DNA from: Monarcha castaneiventris obscurior
Lineage: Eukaryota > Chordata > Aves > Passeriformes > Monarchidae
DNA: 64,000 nucleotides
Assembly: GCA_026261815.1 (NCBI GenBank)
Contig: JAMPIT010000701.1
Coordinates: 1-64,000, forward strand
Direction of reading: 5' to 3'
Of this stretch, positions 48,690 through 61,925 are shown piece by piece. The translations under genes and the position numbers were made by a program. Position 1 is the first letter of the stretch; every line of letters starts with the position of its first letter. The notes beneath the pieces are model-generated. The model was not told the origin of the DNA. It did no database searches and saw nothing but the letters and a program-made list of their open reading frames with translations.

Positions 48690-51600
48690 AGGGCTATGTT
48701 CATGGCAGGGCTGATTGAGAGGGCTTTAAACTAGGTTTAAAGGGGTAAGGGGATGAAACCAGGCTGTCCAGAGATGAGCCTAAGCGTGGTAAGCCAGAGT
48801 TGGGTGAAGTCAGCAGTCCAGTTGAAGTGCATGTACACTAATGCACACAGCATGGGTAGCAAACAAGAGGAGCTGAAAGCCATGGTACAACAGGAAAGCT
48901 ATGAGTTAGGTGCTATCATGGAAATGTGGTGGGATAACTCACATGACTGGAGTGCTGCAATGGACAGCTACAAGCTCTTCAGAAGAGACAGAAAAGCGAG
49001 AAGAGGTGGAGGGGTGGCTCTGTATAGGAGAGAGGTCCTTGACATTACAGAACTTGTGGTCAATGATGATAAGGTCGAGTGCCTATGGGTAAGAATCAGG
49101 GGAAAGGCCAACAAGGCCAACATCCTGGTTGTAGATCCAACCAGGATGTAGAGGTGGATTAATTATTCTATAAGCAGCTGGAGGATGTTTCAAGACCTCC
49201 AGCACTTGTTCTTGTGGGAGACTTTAACCTGCCAGACATCTGCTGGGAACTCAACACAGCAGAGAAGGGGCAGTCCAGGAAGTTCTTAGAGTGTATGGAG
49301 GAGAACTTGTCCCAGGCTGGTGAGCAAGCCCACCAGGGGTGGAGCCCTCCCAGACCTGCTGTTTGCAAACAGAGAAGGGCTGGTGGGAGATGTGGTGGTC
49401 AGAGGCTGTCTGGGGTACAGTGACCATGAAATAGATTTCTCAACATTCAGTGAAACAAGGAGGGCCATCAACAAAACTTCTACTCTGGACTTCCAGAGGG
49501 TGGACTTCAGCTTATTCAAGAGACTGATTTGTAGAACACCTTGGGAAACAGCCCTTAAAAAGGGCATTGTCCCAGTTTGGACAAATTTGGAGGAAAATAT
49601 CCTCTGATAGGAAGCAGGTTACAATCACCCCACCCGCCATGAGGTTTGGGAAAAAAACCTTTTTTCCTCAAAAGAAAGTGAAAGAGATAAAACCTATTTA
49701 TTAACAAACACACAGGAAAAGGATACTAATGCTAAATAGTAAGACCCCTCACTATAGAGAGAAAACCTGGGAAGAATTTAGAGTCCTTCTGTAGGTGTGG
49801 TTCCTCCTTCTCAGAGCTGGCATAGGGGTGGCCCCCCCGCCCCTCCCTCCCGCTCCGTGGAAAGTTCTCCTGATGTGTTCTGATGTTGTTGAAACAGTCC
49901 AGAAGAGAAAAAAAGGAAAAACCGAAGTCCCAGGAAACAAAGTTCAGCTCTCCATCTCACACCGGAGAAAAAGAAAAAAAACCCGAAAAGCTGGCTGAAG
50001 AAGCAAGTAGGGTGCTTCCTCTGTGCTACTGCAGCCGGAGAAGACAGAGGAGTGTGTATCTGTGTCCTTGGGAAACCGCTTTGAAAAGTTCACTTGTTTT
50101 TTTTTTCCTCCCCTCTCAAGCTCAGTTTAAAGGCACAGAAAAGGCACAAAATTAATTTTTTGAGCGTAGAGCCGTGATAGGGGATACACATCATAGAGTC
50201 ACCCCAAGACAGGCATCCAGAAAAGATGAATATACTTCAAGAAAGAAATCTTGAAGGCACAGGAGCATCCTGTCCCTATGTGCTGAAAGATGAGCCAGTG
50301 TGGAAGACGACCAACCTGGATGGGCAGGGAGATTTTGAAGGAACTAAGTGGGCTTATCATCTTTGAAAAGAGGGGCAGGTAACTCAGCTAGTGTTTAAGG
50401 ATGTTGTTAGGTCATGCAGAAAGAAAATTAGAGAGGCTAAAGCTCAATTAGAATTTAATCTGGCCACTTCAGTAAAGGACAATAAAAAGCATTTCCATAA
50501 ATACTTCTCTAGCAAAAGTAGGAGCAAGGAAAACCGCCATTCTTTATTGGACTTGGGTGGGAATATAGTTACCAGAGAGGATGAAAAGGTTGATGTACTT
50601 AACACCTTCTTTGCCTCAATTTTCAACAGTAAGACAGATTGTCCTCAGGACAACTGGCCCCCTGAGCTAGTAGATTGGGATGGGGAGCTGAATAGCTCCT
50701 CTGTAATCTAGGAGGAATTAGTTTGAGACCTCCTGAGCCAACTTAGATGCTCACAAGTCTATGGGAGCAGATGGGATCCATCCTAGGGTGATGAGGGACT
50801 TGGCAGAAGAGCTCATGAAGTTGCTCTACATCATTTACCATCAGTTCTGGCTCACTGGGGAGGTCGCAGAAGACTGGAGGTGGCAATGTGGTGCTAGAAG
50901 GGCTGGAAGGAGGATCTGGGAAACTCCAGGCCTGTCAGCCTGACCTGAGTGGCAGGAAGGTTATAGAACAGATCGCCCTGACTGCCATCACACAGCACCT
51001 GTAGGGTGACTGGGGGATCACACCCAGCCAGCATGGGTTTAGGAGGGGCAGGTCTTGCCTGACCAACCCGATCTCCTTTTCTTAACAGGTGGCCTGCCTG
51101 ATGGGTGTGGGGAAGGTTGTGAATGTGTCTACCTGGATGTCAGCAAAGCGTTTGACATCATCTCCCATAGCATTCTCCTGGAAAAGCTGTAACCCATGGC
51201 TTGGACAGGTGCATCTTTGCAGGGTTAAGAACTGTCTCGTGGCTGGGCCCAGAGAGTGATGGGGATGGTGCTGCACCCAGTTGGTGGCCAGGCACTGTGG
51301 TGTCCCCCGGCAATCAGTGTTGGGGCCAGTCCTGTTTAATATCTTCACTGATGATCTGGATAAGGGGATCGAGTCTACCATTAGCAAATTTGCAAATGAC
51401 ACCAAACTGGGTGGGAGCATTGATCTGTTGGAGGGTAGGAGGGCTCTACATAGGGATGTGGACAGGCTGGATAGATGGGCCAAATCAAAATATACGAGGT
51501 TCAACAAGACCAAGTGCCAGGTCCTGCACTTTGGCCACAACAACCCCATGCAACTACAGGCTGGGGACAGAGTGGCTGGACAGCAGCCAGGCAGAAGGGG

Positions 51601-52262
51601 ACCTGGGGGTACTGGTTGACAGCCAAATGAACACGAGCCAGCAGTATGCCCAGGTGGCCAAAAAGGCCAATGGCATCCTGACTTGGATCGGGAACACAGT
51701 GGCCAGCAGGAACAGGGAGGTGATTCCTCCCCCGTACTTGGCACTGGTGAGGCCACACCTTGAGTGCTGTGTCCAGTTCTGGGCCCCTCAATTTGGGAAG
51801 AATGTTTAGATGTTCCAGCATGTCCAGAAGAGCCATGTCAACAAGGCTGGTGAAGGGTCTGAAACACAAGTCCTGTGAGAAGCGGCTGAGGGAGCTGGGG
51901 TTGCTTAGCCTGGAGAAGAGGAGGCTCGGGGGAGACCTCATGACACTCTACAACTACCTGTAGTCAGGTGAGGGTCAGTCTCTTCTCCCAGGCAACCAGC
52001 AGTAGGGCAAGAAGACGCAGTCTTAAGCTGCACCACGGGAGGTTTAGGTTGGACATTAGAAAAAAGTTTTTCACAGAAGGGGTGATTGGGCATTGGAATG
52101 GGCTGCCCAGGGAGGTGGTGAAGTCACTGTCCCTGGAGGTGTTTAAGAAAAGACTGGATGTGGCACTTGGTGCCATGGTCTAGTTGACAATGTGGTGTTG
52201 GGTCAAAGGTTGGAGTCGATCTCAAAGGTCTTCTCCAATGTAGTTGATTCTGTGGTTCTGTA
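48690..52262 (+). mobile_element. CR1 LINE, near full-length but broken, split by an LTR
   Basis: The element starts with the typical CR1 leader (GAGAGGGCTTTAAACTAGG, about 48717-48735). The endonuclease domain follows (TNAHSMGSKQEELKAM, RRDRKARRGGGVALY, then GDFNLPDICW near 49220-49250). The solo LTR 49568-50211 splits it. Afterwards come the region before RT (HSLLDLGGNIVTREDEK), RT (YLDVSKAFD near 51135; [10 protein letters not shown] near 51390, where CR1 normally has FADD) and the 3' end with GATTCTGTGGTTCTGTA (52247-52263). Stops and frameshifts show it is inactive. Confidence 0.87.
49568..50211 (-). repeat. solo LTR inside CR1, with target-site duplication
   Basis: A 644-base member of the same LTR family, minus orientation, flanked by GGCAT (49563-49567 and 50212-50216). 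It splits the CR1 element at 48690-52262. Confidence 0.87.
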
Positions 52263-54310
52263 TCTTCTTTGGAAAAGCATTCAACTTGTTTGGGAATGTG
52301 GTTTTGTCGTCCAAAGGAACTGATGACTTGTTAAACAGTGAGGTCTCTTTTGGGCCTTCCTTGGATGACAGGAAAATTTTGTAAAAGCTGGATGTAAAAA
52401 GACCATGACATTTGTAAGAAGCTGTTTCAGTGTTGCTAAACAAGGTGTGTAAGATCTCAGCATATTCTGGCTGGAGTTCCCGAGTCACACATTCCTGTCT
52501 TGTGACATTTTACATTTCTAAGCCTCCAGCTGCTGATCCAAAGTGGAATAGGTTTCTACAAGTCCTATGTCACATCTGCCCCTCGCCAAATACCTGGTAT
52601 AGTATCACAACTCTAATAATATCCAAAACAGCCCCATAGACTTCTTTTTAAGTGACTGAAGAGCGGCCCCCATATCTCTAATCAAGATAAAACTTTCCAA
52701 TATTAGATCTCCAAACTAATGCCTCCAGCAAAATTCCATATGGCCTCATATGATAATTGTCTGCAAATCATGAACTCAGTGCATGTCCAAGCCCATGAAA
52801 ACCCCTGTGCAGTAGAAAGAGCAGAATCTGACATGTCAGTTTCTAAAATTTTGTCCCAGTTTCATATTCAGTGCCCTGAGCTGTGTGGTTTATGGACGTG
52901 GTTGGTGGTTGTGGCCATCTCATCCCAAGACCTTTGGCTTCATGAATGATGTGAGACTTGATGGTGATTTAACACCAGATGGCCACGAATTACCACACAG
53001 CTGCTCACTCACTCCCTGGTGCCCTAGAGCCCCTTGGAAAACGAAACCTTGGTGGGTGAGATAAGAAGAGCTTGAAACAAAATAAAACAATGGCAATAAC
53101 AAAAAATTAATTGTGTTGAAAAGGAGAGAGGGAGAGAGAGAAAGAGAGAGAGAGAAATAGAAAAAAGAGAGAAAAAGAGAGGAACAAAACCCAAGTGATG
53201 TCCAAGTGATGTAATTGCTTGCCAATCACTGACTGATGCCCAGCATATACTTGAGCACTGATCAGCCCCCTTCCAGCCAACTTCCCACAGTTTACATAAA
53301 GGGCATGGTGTTCTATAGTCTGGAATATTCCTCTGGTCAGTTTGGGTCAGCTGCCTTGTCTGTACTTCCTCCTCACTTCTCATGCACCTGCTTGCTGGCA
53401 GAGCAAAAGACATTGAAAAATCCTTGACCTGGGACCTGCACAATGGAGCAACAACCTTATAAACATTGTTCTCATCCTGAATCCAAAACACAGCCCTGGA
53501 CCAGCTACTTGGGAAAAAAACACCTCTATCCCAGCTGAAAACAGAACAGAGAACTCACAATGCTCATTTACCTCCATGTACCATACATAAATAGAGCTCA
53601 GAGAAACCAGCTAAGAGCCTGTGCTATGGAGATCGGAGTAGACATGAACCCCCATCTTAGTGGTCTGTGATGAATTTGAAGAAACATGTCCGGGAGTCCC
53701 TGTCTCTCCTTAGGAAGTGAAGAGGGAGAATTTGTTACGAAAACTATTTGAATTCAACACTTGTCCTGTCACTGCTCTTAATCTGTCTGCCTTCATCTAC
53801 CACCATGCCTGTTCTAACAGCATCCAATTCAGTCACATCAGATGAAGCTGTGAGGCCGGTAGTCATCTTCTCTTCCAGACACTGCAGTGAAAGGTGACTG
53901 ACTCCTGCTTGGAAGTCATCAGGATGCCCCACCTCCTTTACTGCTCATTAAACATGGAATGTTGAACATGACTAAACTAATAAAGGTATCACACCAAAAG
54001 TGTTGCTATGGGGACTCAGGTCAGGAACATCCTGGAAACGTGAAAATGCACTGAGAGAGCCAGAGCCAGAGAAGCACAGGATCTGTAGTGTAGTGCAGCA
54101 AAACTGACCCTGGTGCAGCTCCCTAAATGGTTTCAGGTTTGTTCTGGAGCTAATGCACTGTCACTCTGCAGCCTAATTTTTTCCAGAGTGGTAACTTTGG
54201 GATAGCAAGTGTCATGGATTCCCCTTCCTCCAAATGTAGGCATGGGAGGGGATAAACTGTTTCTTCCTCCTTTTCCTCTCATTTCAGTGCATGGACAGAA
54301 AGACTCTTGC
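52263..54310. other. intergenic stretch, GA-rich low complexity at 53115-53182
   Basis: No gene recognised. A GA-rich run (GAGAGAGAAAGAGAG-like) occupies about 53115-53182. The rest is single-copy-looking sequence. Confidence 0.45.
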
Positions 54311-55486
54311 AACCCAGCCTTCCAGAAAGACTGGACATATTTTAAGGAAGAAATCTTGAAGGTGTAGGAGCAACCTGTCCCTTTGTGCTGAAGAAGACAG
54401 ATCTGGCTGAATGGGGAGCTTTTGCAAGAAGTCAAGATAATAAAGATGGTGTATGACCTTTAGAAAAAGAGGCAGGCACCTCAGGAAGAATACATGGATG
54501 TTATTAGGTCATGTAGAAAGAAAATTAGAAAGGCAAAAGTTCAGTCAGAACTCAAAGTGGCCACTGCTTGTAAAAGATAAAAAAAAAGTCTTTTTATAAA
54601 TATATATCAACAACAAAAGGAGGACCAAGGAGAATCTCCATTCTTTATTGGATGTGGGGGAAATAGTATCACCAACAATGAAGAAAAGGCTGAGATTCCC
54701 AATGCCTTTTTTGCCTCATTCTTTAACAATAAAACCTCTTATCCTCAGCACAAACCTGAACTGGTAGACAAGAATGGGGAGCAGAATGGACCCCCTGTAA
54801 CCCAGGGGGAAATAGTTAGTGACCTGTTAAGCCACTTAGACTCCCACAAATCTGTGTGATCATATGGGATTCACCCAAGGGTGGTGAGGGAGCTGGTGGA
54901 AGAGCTGACCAAGTTATTCTGCATCATTTATCATCAGTTCTGGCTCACGGGGGAGGTCCCAGATGACTGGAGGTGCCAGTGTGATGCCCATCCTCAAGAG
55001 GGCTGAAAGGAGGTTCCAGGAAACTCCAGGCCTGTCAGCCTGACCTCAGTGCCTGGCAAGGTTATTGAGCAGATAATACTAACAGTGATGACACAGCACA
55101 TACAAAGCAACCAGGGAATCAGGCCCAGCCAGCCTGGGCTTAGGAAAAACAGGTCCTGCTTGACCAGCCTGATCTCCTTTTATGACCAAGTGACTCAGCT
55201 GGTGCAGGAGGAAAGGCTGTGGATGTGTCTACCTGGACTTCATTAAAGCCTTCGACACAGTATTCCACAGCATTTCCTGGAGAAGATGCAACCCACAGCT
55301 TGGACAGGTGCATCTTCACTGGGTTAAGAGCTGACTTCAGGCTGGGCCCAGAGAGTGGTGGGAATAGTGCTGCATCCAGTTGTTGTCTGGTCACCAGTGG
55401 TTTCCCCCAGGGATCAGTCATGTTTATCCTTATTGATGATCTGGATGAGGAGATTGAATGTACCCTCAGTAATTTGTAGATGACAC

Positions 55487-55861
55487 TAATACCATCCCTG
55501 CCTGGCTCCGTGGGATCACGTGTGCCCCCACAGATGCACGGGCAGTTTCAGTATTATGGTCGGTAGCAAAGAGTCAGAAAGGGTACTTGCATGTGTTCTG
55601 GCAGCAGCATTTATTGCTTCTACACTGTTGAAGGTAGCAGGGGCAAATACCCCGAACATGTAACAGGTCGATCTTAAGTACAGGGGTGTGGCTAACTCCA
55701 GGAGCCAACCAGGGAATCAGAACTGGCGTACATTACCACAACCAAACAGGCATCCTGGGAGAGGCCCCTTTCCCTCACTATAACCGAGGCCTTTGGCACC
55801 AGAGACTGTCTTACCAAGAGCTCTCTCTGTCTCTTGTACCACTGATCAATTGGCCACCACG
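55487..55861 (-). repeat. solo ERVK-like LTR inside the second CR1
   Basis: About 375 bases homologous to the provirus LTRs (shared CTAACTCCAGGAGCCAACC-like and GGCACCAGAGACTGTCTTAC blocks), minus orientation. The flanks TGACAC (55481-55486) and TGGCAC (55862-55867) form a 6-base target-site duplication with one change. Confidence 0.82.
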
Positions 55862-56364
55862 TGGCACCAAGTTGGGTGGGAGCATTGATCTGCTGGAGGG
55901 TTGGAAGGCTCTGCAGAGGGATTTAGACAGGCTGGCTCAATGGACCAAGACCAATAGCATGGGGTTCAACAAGACCAAGAGCTGGGTCCTACATTTTGGC
56001 CACAACAACTCCCTGCAGCCCTGGCTGGGAGCAGAGTGTAAAGTGGCCAAGCAGATAAGGACCTCAGGGTACTGGTCAACAGTGTCTGAACATGGCCCAG
56101 GTAGGCAAGAAGACCAATGTCATCCCGGTTTGTATAAGGAATAGCGTGGTAGCAGGACTAGGGTAGAGATTTTCCCACTGTACTTGGCACTAGTGAGGCC
56201 GCACCTCAAGTGCTGGCCCATCAAATTCTAGGCCCATCAATTCAGCAGGACATTGAGGTGCTGGAGCAAGTCCAGAGAGAAGGGCAGTGAATCTAGTGAG
56301 GGGTCTGGTGCATGTGTCCAATGAGGAGTGGCTGAAAGAGTTGTGGTTCTTTAGCCTAGTGTAG

Positions 56365-57453
56365 TGTGTTGACCTTGGCTGGATGCCATATACCCACCAA
56401 AGCTGCTCTATCACTGTCCTTGGCTGGATGCCATATACCCACCAAAGCTGCTCTATCACTGTCCTTCTCAGCTGCACAGGGGAAAGAAAATATAGTGAAA
56501 GATTAATGAGTTGCTGACCAGGAGAGATCCTTCACCAAATACTGTCAAGACAAAACAGACTAGGGGATATTAATAGAATTTATTACTAAAAAAAGCAGGG
56601 CAGGGCAATGAGAAGTAAAATAAATCTTAAAAACACCTTCTCCCCAACCTTCCCTCCTTCCCAGCTCTGCCTCCTCCCCACAGTGGCACAGGGAGATGGG
56701 GAATAGAAGTTATGGCCAATTCATCACACCTTGTTCTTGACTCTGCTTAGGGAGGGGAGTCAGAATCTTTCCTCTGCTCCAGTGTGGGGTCCCTCCCATG
56801 GCAGACACTTTTCAACAGACTTCTCCAGTGTGTGTCCTTCCCACAGGCAACAGTTCTCCGTGAACTGTTGCAATGTGGGCCACTCTTTCATAGGGTCAGT
56901 TCTTCAGGTACAGTCTGCTCCAGCATGGGTCACCCACAGGGTCACAAGGCCTACCAGGACCCTGCTCCAGCATGGGCTTCCCATGGGGTCACAGCCTCTC
57001 GGGCATCCGCCTGCTCCAGTGTGGGGCTCCTCCAAGGGTTGAAGGTGGATCTCTGCACCCTATGCCCTCCATGGGCTGCAGGGGCACAGCTGCCTCACCA
57101 TGGGCTTCCCCATGGAATCTCAGGGGAATCTCTGCTCTGGTGCCTGGAGCACCTCCTGCCCATCTTTTTGCACTACTTGGCTGTCTGCAGAGCTGTTCTT
57201 CTCACATATTCTCAGCCCACTCTTCTCTGACCTCAATTACATCTGCACAAAACTTTCTTTTCCTTCTTAAATATGTTATCACAGACGCATCACCACAATC
57301 TATGCTGAGCTTGGCCTTAGGCAGCAGTGGGTCTCTCCTGGAGCCGGCTGGTGTTGGTTCTGTTGGACATGGGGGAAGCTTCTGGAAGCTTCTCACAGAA
57401 GGCACCCCTGTAACCCCTCTGCTACCAAAATCCACCCACACAAAATCAATGCA
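56365..57453 (-). repeat. avian LTR inside the second CR1
   Basis: A long LTR, starting on the minus strand near TTTTGTGTGGGTGGATTTTG and ending at GTGTTGACC-like sequence. It carries the CTTGGCTGGATGCC...CCACCAAAGCTGCTCTATCAC block known from avian LTRs, here in two tandem copies at about 56373-56463. Exact ends are uncertain by a few bases. Confidence 0.65.
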
Positions 57454-57925
57454 GCTGGAGAAGGGGTGACCTTGTCACTCTCTAAAACTACCTGAAAGGA
57501 AACTGTAGCAAGCTGGGGGTTGGTCTCTTCTGCCAGAAAAGTAGCAAAAGGGCAAGAGGAAATTCAAGCCTTAAGTTGTGCTGGGGAGGTTCAGGTTGGA
57601 TGTCAGGAAGAATTTCTTCACTGAAAGGCTGGTCAGGCATTGGAACAGGCTACCCAAGGAGGTGGTGGAGTCAACATCCTTGAAGTGTTCAAGAAAAGAC
57701 TGAATATGGCACTAAGTACCATGGTCTAGTTGTCAAAGTGGTCTTTAATCAAAGATTGGACTCGATGGTCTCAGAGGTCTTTTCCAACCTAAAGATTCTG
57801 TGATTCTTTGATTCCAAACCAAGGATTTAAGCTGTTGTGCTAAGGTGTCACTTAAATTTCACAGCAGGAAGTGGGAACTGGGTTGAATTTTCTCTTGCAT
57901 CCCCTGTCCTAGCTTCCTGGGAGCA

Positions 57926-58557
57926 TGTCTTGAGGTGACTGTATGATGCTGTATCCCCTGTTGCCTGCTCTATGCCCAGACGTGAATCCTGTGCCTTTCT
58001 GTGTCTTTAAGGCAGACCAGAGAGGGTGGGGGGGAGGCAGTGGAATTACTTCAGCAGCTGTGTTCAAAACCACAGATAGCTCGCTGGCTCTTCTCATCAG
58101 CTCCCAGCTTCTGCAGCAGGGAAGAGAGTTACATTGCGTTGCTTTTTAGCTAGCTTCTCATTCATTAGCTGAGGAAAAAGGTTTTCCTGGGACTTTGGCT
58201 TCTTCTTCTTCTCTTCTGGACTGTTCAGCAATACCAGAACATCACCGGGAGGTCCTACACTGCGGCCCAGAGTGGCCCACACAAAACCCCAGCTCTGGAG
58301 AGGGCAGAGCCACACCCAAAGAAAGGACTTTGAAATCTTCCCAGGTCTTCTCTACAGTGAGAAGTTTTATTATTTAGCATTATCAATTCTTTTTTGCATG
58401 CCTGCATGCACTTTGCTTGTTAAATAAATAGGTTATTTCACTTTCCTCCAAGGAATTTCTTTCTAAACCAGGTGGGGAAGGGGCTGCTGAAATCTGCCTT
58501 CTATCAAAGGATACGTTCATTTCTGACATTTCCTCCAATTTGTCTCAAACCAAGACA
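57926..58557 (+). repeat. solo LTR upstream of the butyrophilin-like gene
   Basis: The same LTR family in + orientation: it starts TGTCTTGAGGTGAC, has CTTTAAGGCA and the CTTCTCTTCTGGACTGTT block, carries AATAAATAGG near 58425 and ends CCAAGACA. It is more diverged than the other three copies and no clean target-site duplication is seen. It lies about 240 bases before the start codon at 58799, so it could influence that gene's transcription. Confidence 0.7.
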
Positions 58558-58798
58558 GCATATTAGATTGAAATTCCCAGAAGCTGCAAGGGTAATTGAG
58601 ATCTCTGGAAAGGCACAAGTTTTCTTGATTTCTGAACTCAACTGTTCGAGCATTTGGCACCTTCAGAAGTCGCAGCTAGTGACAAATGCCAGGTGAGAGA
58701 GCTCAGAGGGGTTTGGGACAGGATCTCCCTTTGCTCACTTCCCTTCTGTGCCTGTTCCAGGCCAGCTGCGGGATCGTCCCACCCCAGGGACTGCAGGG

Positions 58799-61748
58799 AT
58801 GGAGCAGAGGAGATGGCTCCTGTTGGCTCTGGCACTGCTTCTGGCCATCCTTGTCTCAGGTAACGCTTCCAGGAGCTGTTCTGCTCCTTTCTGGGGCATT
58901 CCAGTCTGCAGATGATCAGAACTGCTGGAGCTGAGGGCCATGGTCTCCTGAGCAGCCCTGATCTGAACTGCACAAGAGCCAGAGCTGCCCTGCCCTCTCT
59001 GCTCTTGAAGAATCCAGCCCATTGCAGCCAGAGTTTCTCTCCCTTGGTGGAGCCAGGGAAGCCCTAAACCAAGGAAGCTCTGCCCTGTCCAGCCCTGCCC
59101 AGTGCCAGGAGCACTTCCCTGCCCGCACAGGCAGTTGGCATTGGCACAGCTGCTCCGCTGCTGGTGGCACAGGACTGCAAAGGGGCAAGGCAGGCTGGGG
59201 AGCTGCATGAAATGGCTCTGCACATGCTTTTATGCATTTATTTTTTCCGTTTCCCCAAAATAATCCCACCCTGTACAACTTACATCATCCTGTTTTCTAC
59301 CTCTAATCTGTTACTTTCAGTTGTTCCCCACTGTTACTCCTAGACCAGTTTCCTTCACACCAGTACATTTTCTGATTGATTTCAGCCAGATGCTCACTCA
59401 CAGACAATTTTGAGCTCTCCTCTCCTGAGAATGTAGTTGGAATTGTTGGCCAGGATGCAATGCTTCCTTGTACCATCTCTTCCACAAAGCCACTGGACAA
59501 CCCTCAAGTGCACTGGATAAAAATCACAGATGGGCACACAGAGGACATCTACACACATGGGCAGTTTGGGGGTGAACCAATGCAGAAATACCGTGAGTGG
59601 ACATCAGTGCCAGGAGATGGATTTGCCACTGGGAACGTGTCCCTGACACTGAAGAATGTCCAGCCAGCAGATGAAGGAATGTACAGATGCATTGTGACAT
59701 CCAGGGACTGGAGTGCTGATACGGCCACCAAGCTCAGCATTGCAGGTTGGAGACTTCCTGGGCTGGGTGGGGAAGCTCTTACATAGGGAAAAGAGCTCTC
59801 TGAAAGGTCACTGTCCCCCAGCTGATGCCCCTTCATATGACCCAACACATCATCTCCCCACTCCAGCAGCCCCTGGGCCACCTGTCAAGATGCTCTGCAA
59901 GCCCTATGCCCAGCCTGAGCCCTGTTCTGACCCGTGTGGGGCTGGCAAGTTGCAATAATCCCTGCTGGGGAGGGGTGAGCCCACCTGAGAGACATCTAAG
60001 TGCTCAGCATCCCTGGCTGTGAGACTGAGGGGAATGGGGCCCTCCCCCTTGGGACTTCTTAGCTGGGCTAAGGAGATATTCTGGGCGGCCAATTCCCCCC
60101 AGCTAGACAGTCAGCACCATTTGTGTGCAGGTATTGATAAAGCCAGGTGGAGCTGGTCAGCCTGGATTCACTGATCAAAAAGAGCATAGAACGACAGAAT
60201 CAGGGACTCTTAGAATCACACAATGGTGTGAGTTGGAAGGGACCTAAAAGAATTTCTCATTTGAACTTCCCAGCCGTGCGCAACACCACCTTCCACTAGA
60301 GCAGGTTGTTCCAAGTGCTGTCCAACCTGGCCTTGAACACTTTCAGGGATGGGACATCCACAGCTTCTCTGGGCAAACTGTGCCAGTGCCTCACTCTTAG
60401 TCAATAATTTCTTCCTAACATCGAATCTAAATCCCCTCATCCAAAGGGGATTAGAGACACTTTTGGGAGAGAAAAAGCTTCAAGACAGTGCCCATTTTCC
60501 TACTATTGCACAGGACAAATTCCTGTAAAATCTGGCTTTGACCAGGAGCGTGACTCAGCAATGTGTGTGGTGCCTCCCACCTCATCACACTGATGAAGCT
60601 TTGGCACAGTCCCTGTCAGTGACCATCTGTGCCCACCTGTAGTGCTGGCATGGACTGGGGAGGTGCCCAGGAAAAAGACGACCGGGCTTTAGTGCACTGT
60701 GTCCTGCTTTACCAATCCTCAGACTTGGATGGGGCTCCTACAGAGTCATTCCAAAAGAGGAATGCAAACCACACACCTTCTCCCTGCCTGCTCCATGAAA
60801 TAGTGGTGAGCTGAGAGGCAAACCCATCCCACACTGTAGCTCTTTCTCAGCCAAAGGAAATTTGGCATTTATGGCAGATGGAGTGTGGGATGACAGAAAG
60901 ACCATTGGAAAGGTTGTGTGAAAGACTGACAGAAACTGGCAGGAAGCTGTGAGTTAAGCAAGAGCTGTGAATCCAAGGAAGAGCTGCTTTCATGAAAACA
61001 AACTTCTCCCACTAACAAAATCTCTTGCTTTTAAGGTACTGGCGAAGTGTTCATTGAAATTCAGGGCCCCCGAGGGCAAGGACTCGAGCTTGGCTGCAGG
61101 TCACAGGGATGGTTCCCCAAACCTACTGTCCAGTGGGTTACTGAGGACGGGCAGGGGCTGTCAGCGGACACTGAAATACACCAGGACAGCAGGAAACTCT
61201 TCAGTGTGCAGAGTCGAGTCACAGTTACAGGAGAGCAAGTGGGAAAAGTCACCTGTCAAATCCTGAACCCCCTGCTGCAGGTGGAGAAGAAAACTACTGT
61301 GCGCATCTCAGGTGAGTCCCATTGTCCTCAGAAGTCTTTGCTGGAGGCTCATGGTCTCAGGAGCCCCGTGAGGCCCTTCCCAGTGCCAGGGAAGGTGAGA
61401 GCTCTCCAGTCCAGCCAGACCCATCCCAGAGCACCACGGGGCACTGCAGGCAGGACAGGCTGCAGTGAGAAATGAGCAAGGGCCCTCTTGCCCCTGTGCA
61501 CACCCAAGGGAAGGCAGGCTCTGGCCACCTGTGTAGGACTGGGACTATTGCTGCATTTATCTCCACAAAATCTCTTTAGGCAGGCGCTTAAGTTTGGGGG
61601 TAAGATTGAACATTGCCAGATGACACTCAAATAATTTTTTTCAAAGGTTCTGTTTTTCCAGGTGCATCTCAGTGGGTCCCTGCCTCCTGGATACAACTCC
61701 CTTTATTCCTTCTCACATTGGCTGCTGGTGCTGTTCTGGTATTTCGAG
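58799..61748 (+). CDS. butyrophilin-like immunoglobulin superfamily membrane protein (partial)
   Basis: A cell-surface Ig protein with the exon plan of butyrophilins. Exon 1 (58799-58859) starts with ATG and encodes a signal peptide (MEQRRWLLLALALLLAILVS). Exon 2 (59386-59745) is an IgV domain with CTIS, VHWIK and ADEGMYRCIV, giving the canonical Cys, Trp and YxC. Exon 3 (61036-61311) is an IgC-like domain with GLELGCRSQGWFPKP and KVTCQI, a butyrophilin-type signature. Exon 4 (61662-61748) is a short stalk and transmembrane helix (PLFLLTLAAGAVLVF). All introns are phase 1, as usual for Ig exons. A possible cytoplasmic exon follows at 61926-61980. No B30.2 (PRY-SPRY) domain is visible before the window ends, so the gene either lacks it or continues further. 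Butyrophilin family members act in immune regulation; the role of this one is unknown. It could also be a related BG- or MOG-like gene. Confidence 0.8.
60211..60440 (-). repeat. antisense CR1 3'-end fragment in a butyrophilin-like intron
   Basis: The + strand reads AATCACACAATGGTGTGAGTT, then CTGGCCTTGAACACTTTCAGG and CACAGCTTCTCTGGGCAA, typical of the reverse strand of CR1 3' ends. The inverted copy at 44456-44505 keeps only a stub of it. Confidence 0.75.
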
Positions 61749-61925
61749 GTAAGGGCTCTTGGTTCACAGGACCTCATGTTTTCAGAAGTGAGGCTGCAGG
61801 ATGTAATTTCTTAGCCTCTTGTAAGACTACTCTCTGACAAATAGGATGAAATACCATGTAGAGTCTGCTTCTGGCTCACAGATGCATTAGCTTCCACTCA
61901 GCTGAAATGCTGAGCTCTCTTGCAG

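Larger units (their letters stand above)
54315..57808 (+). mobile_element. second CR1 LINE, 5'-truncated, split by two LTRs
   Basis: It begins within the region homologous to 50225 of the first CR1, with RT-region relics (PVTQGEIVSDLLSHLD, LEFDTVFHSI-like), and is split by the LTR 55487-55861 between GATGACAC and GGCACCAAGTTGGG. It continues with [11 protein letters not shown], is split again by another LTR (about 56365-57453), then resumes and ends with the CR1 3' end GATTCTGTGATTCTTTGATT near 57790-57810. Inactive. Confidence 0.83.

Noticed and set aside
53115..53182. GA-rich run as a possible regulatory element
   Set aside because: Simple low-complexity repeat with no other promoter signal.
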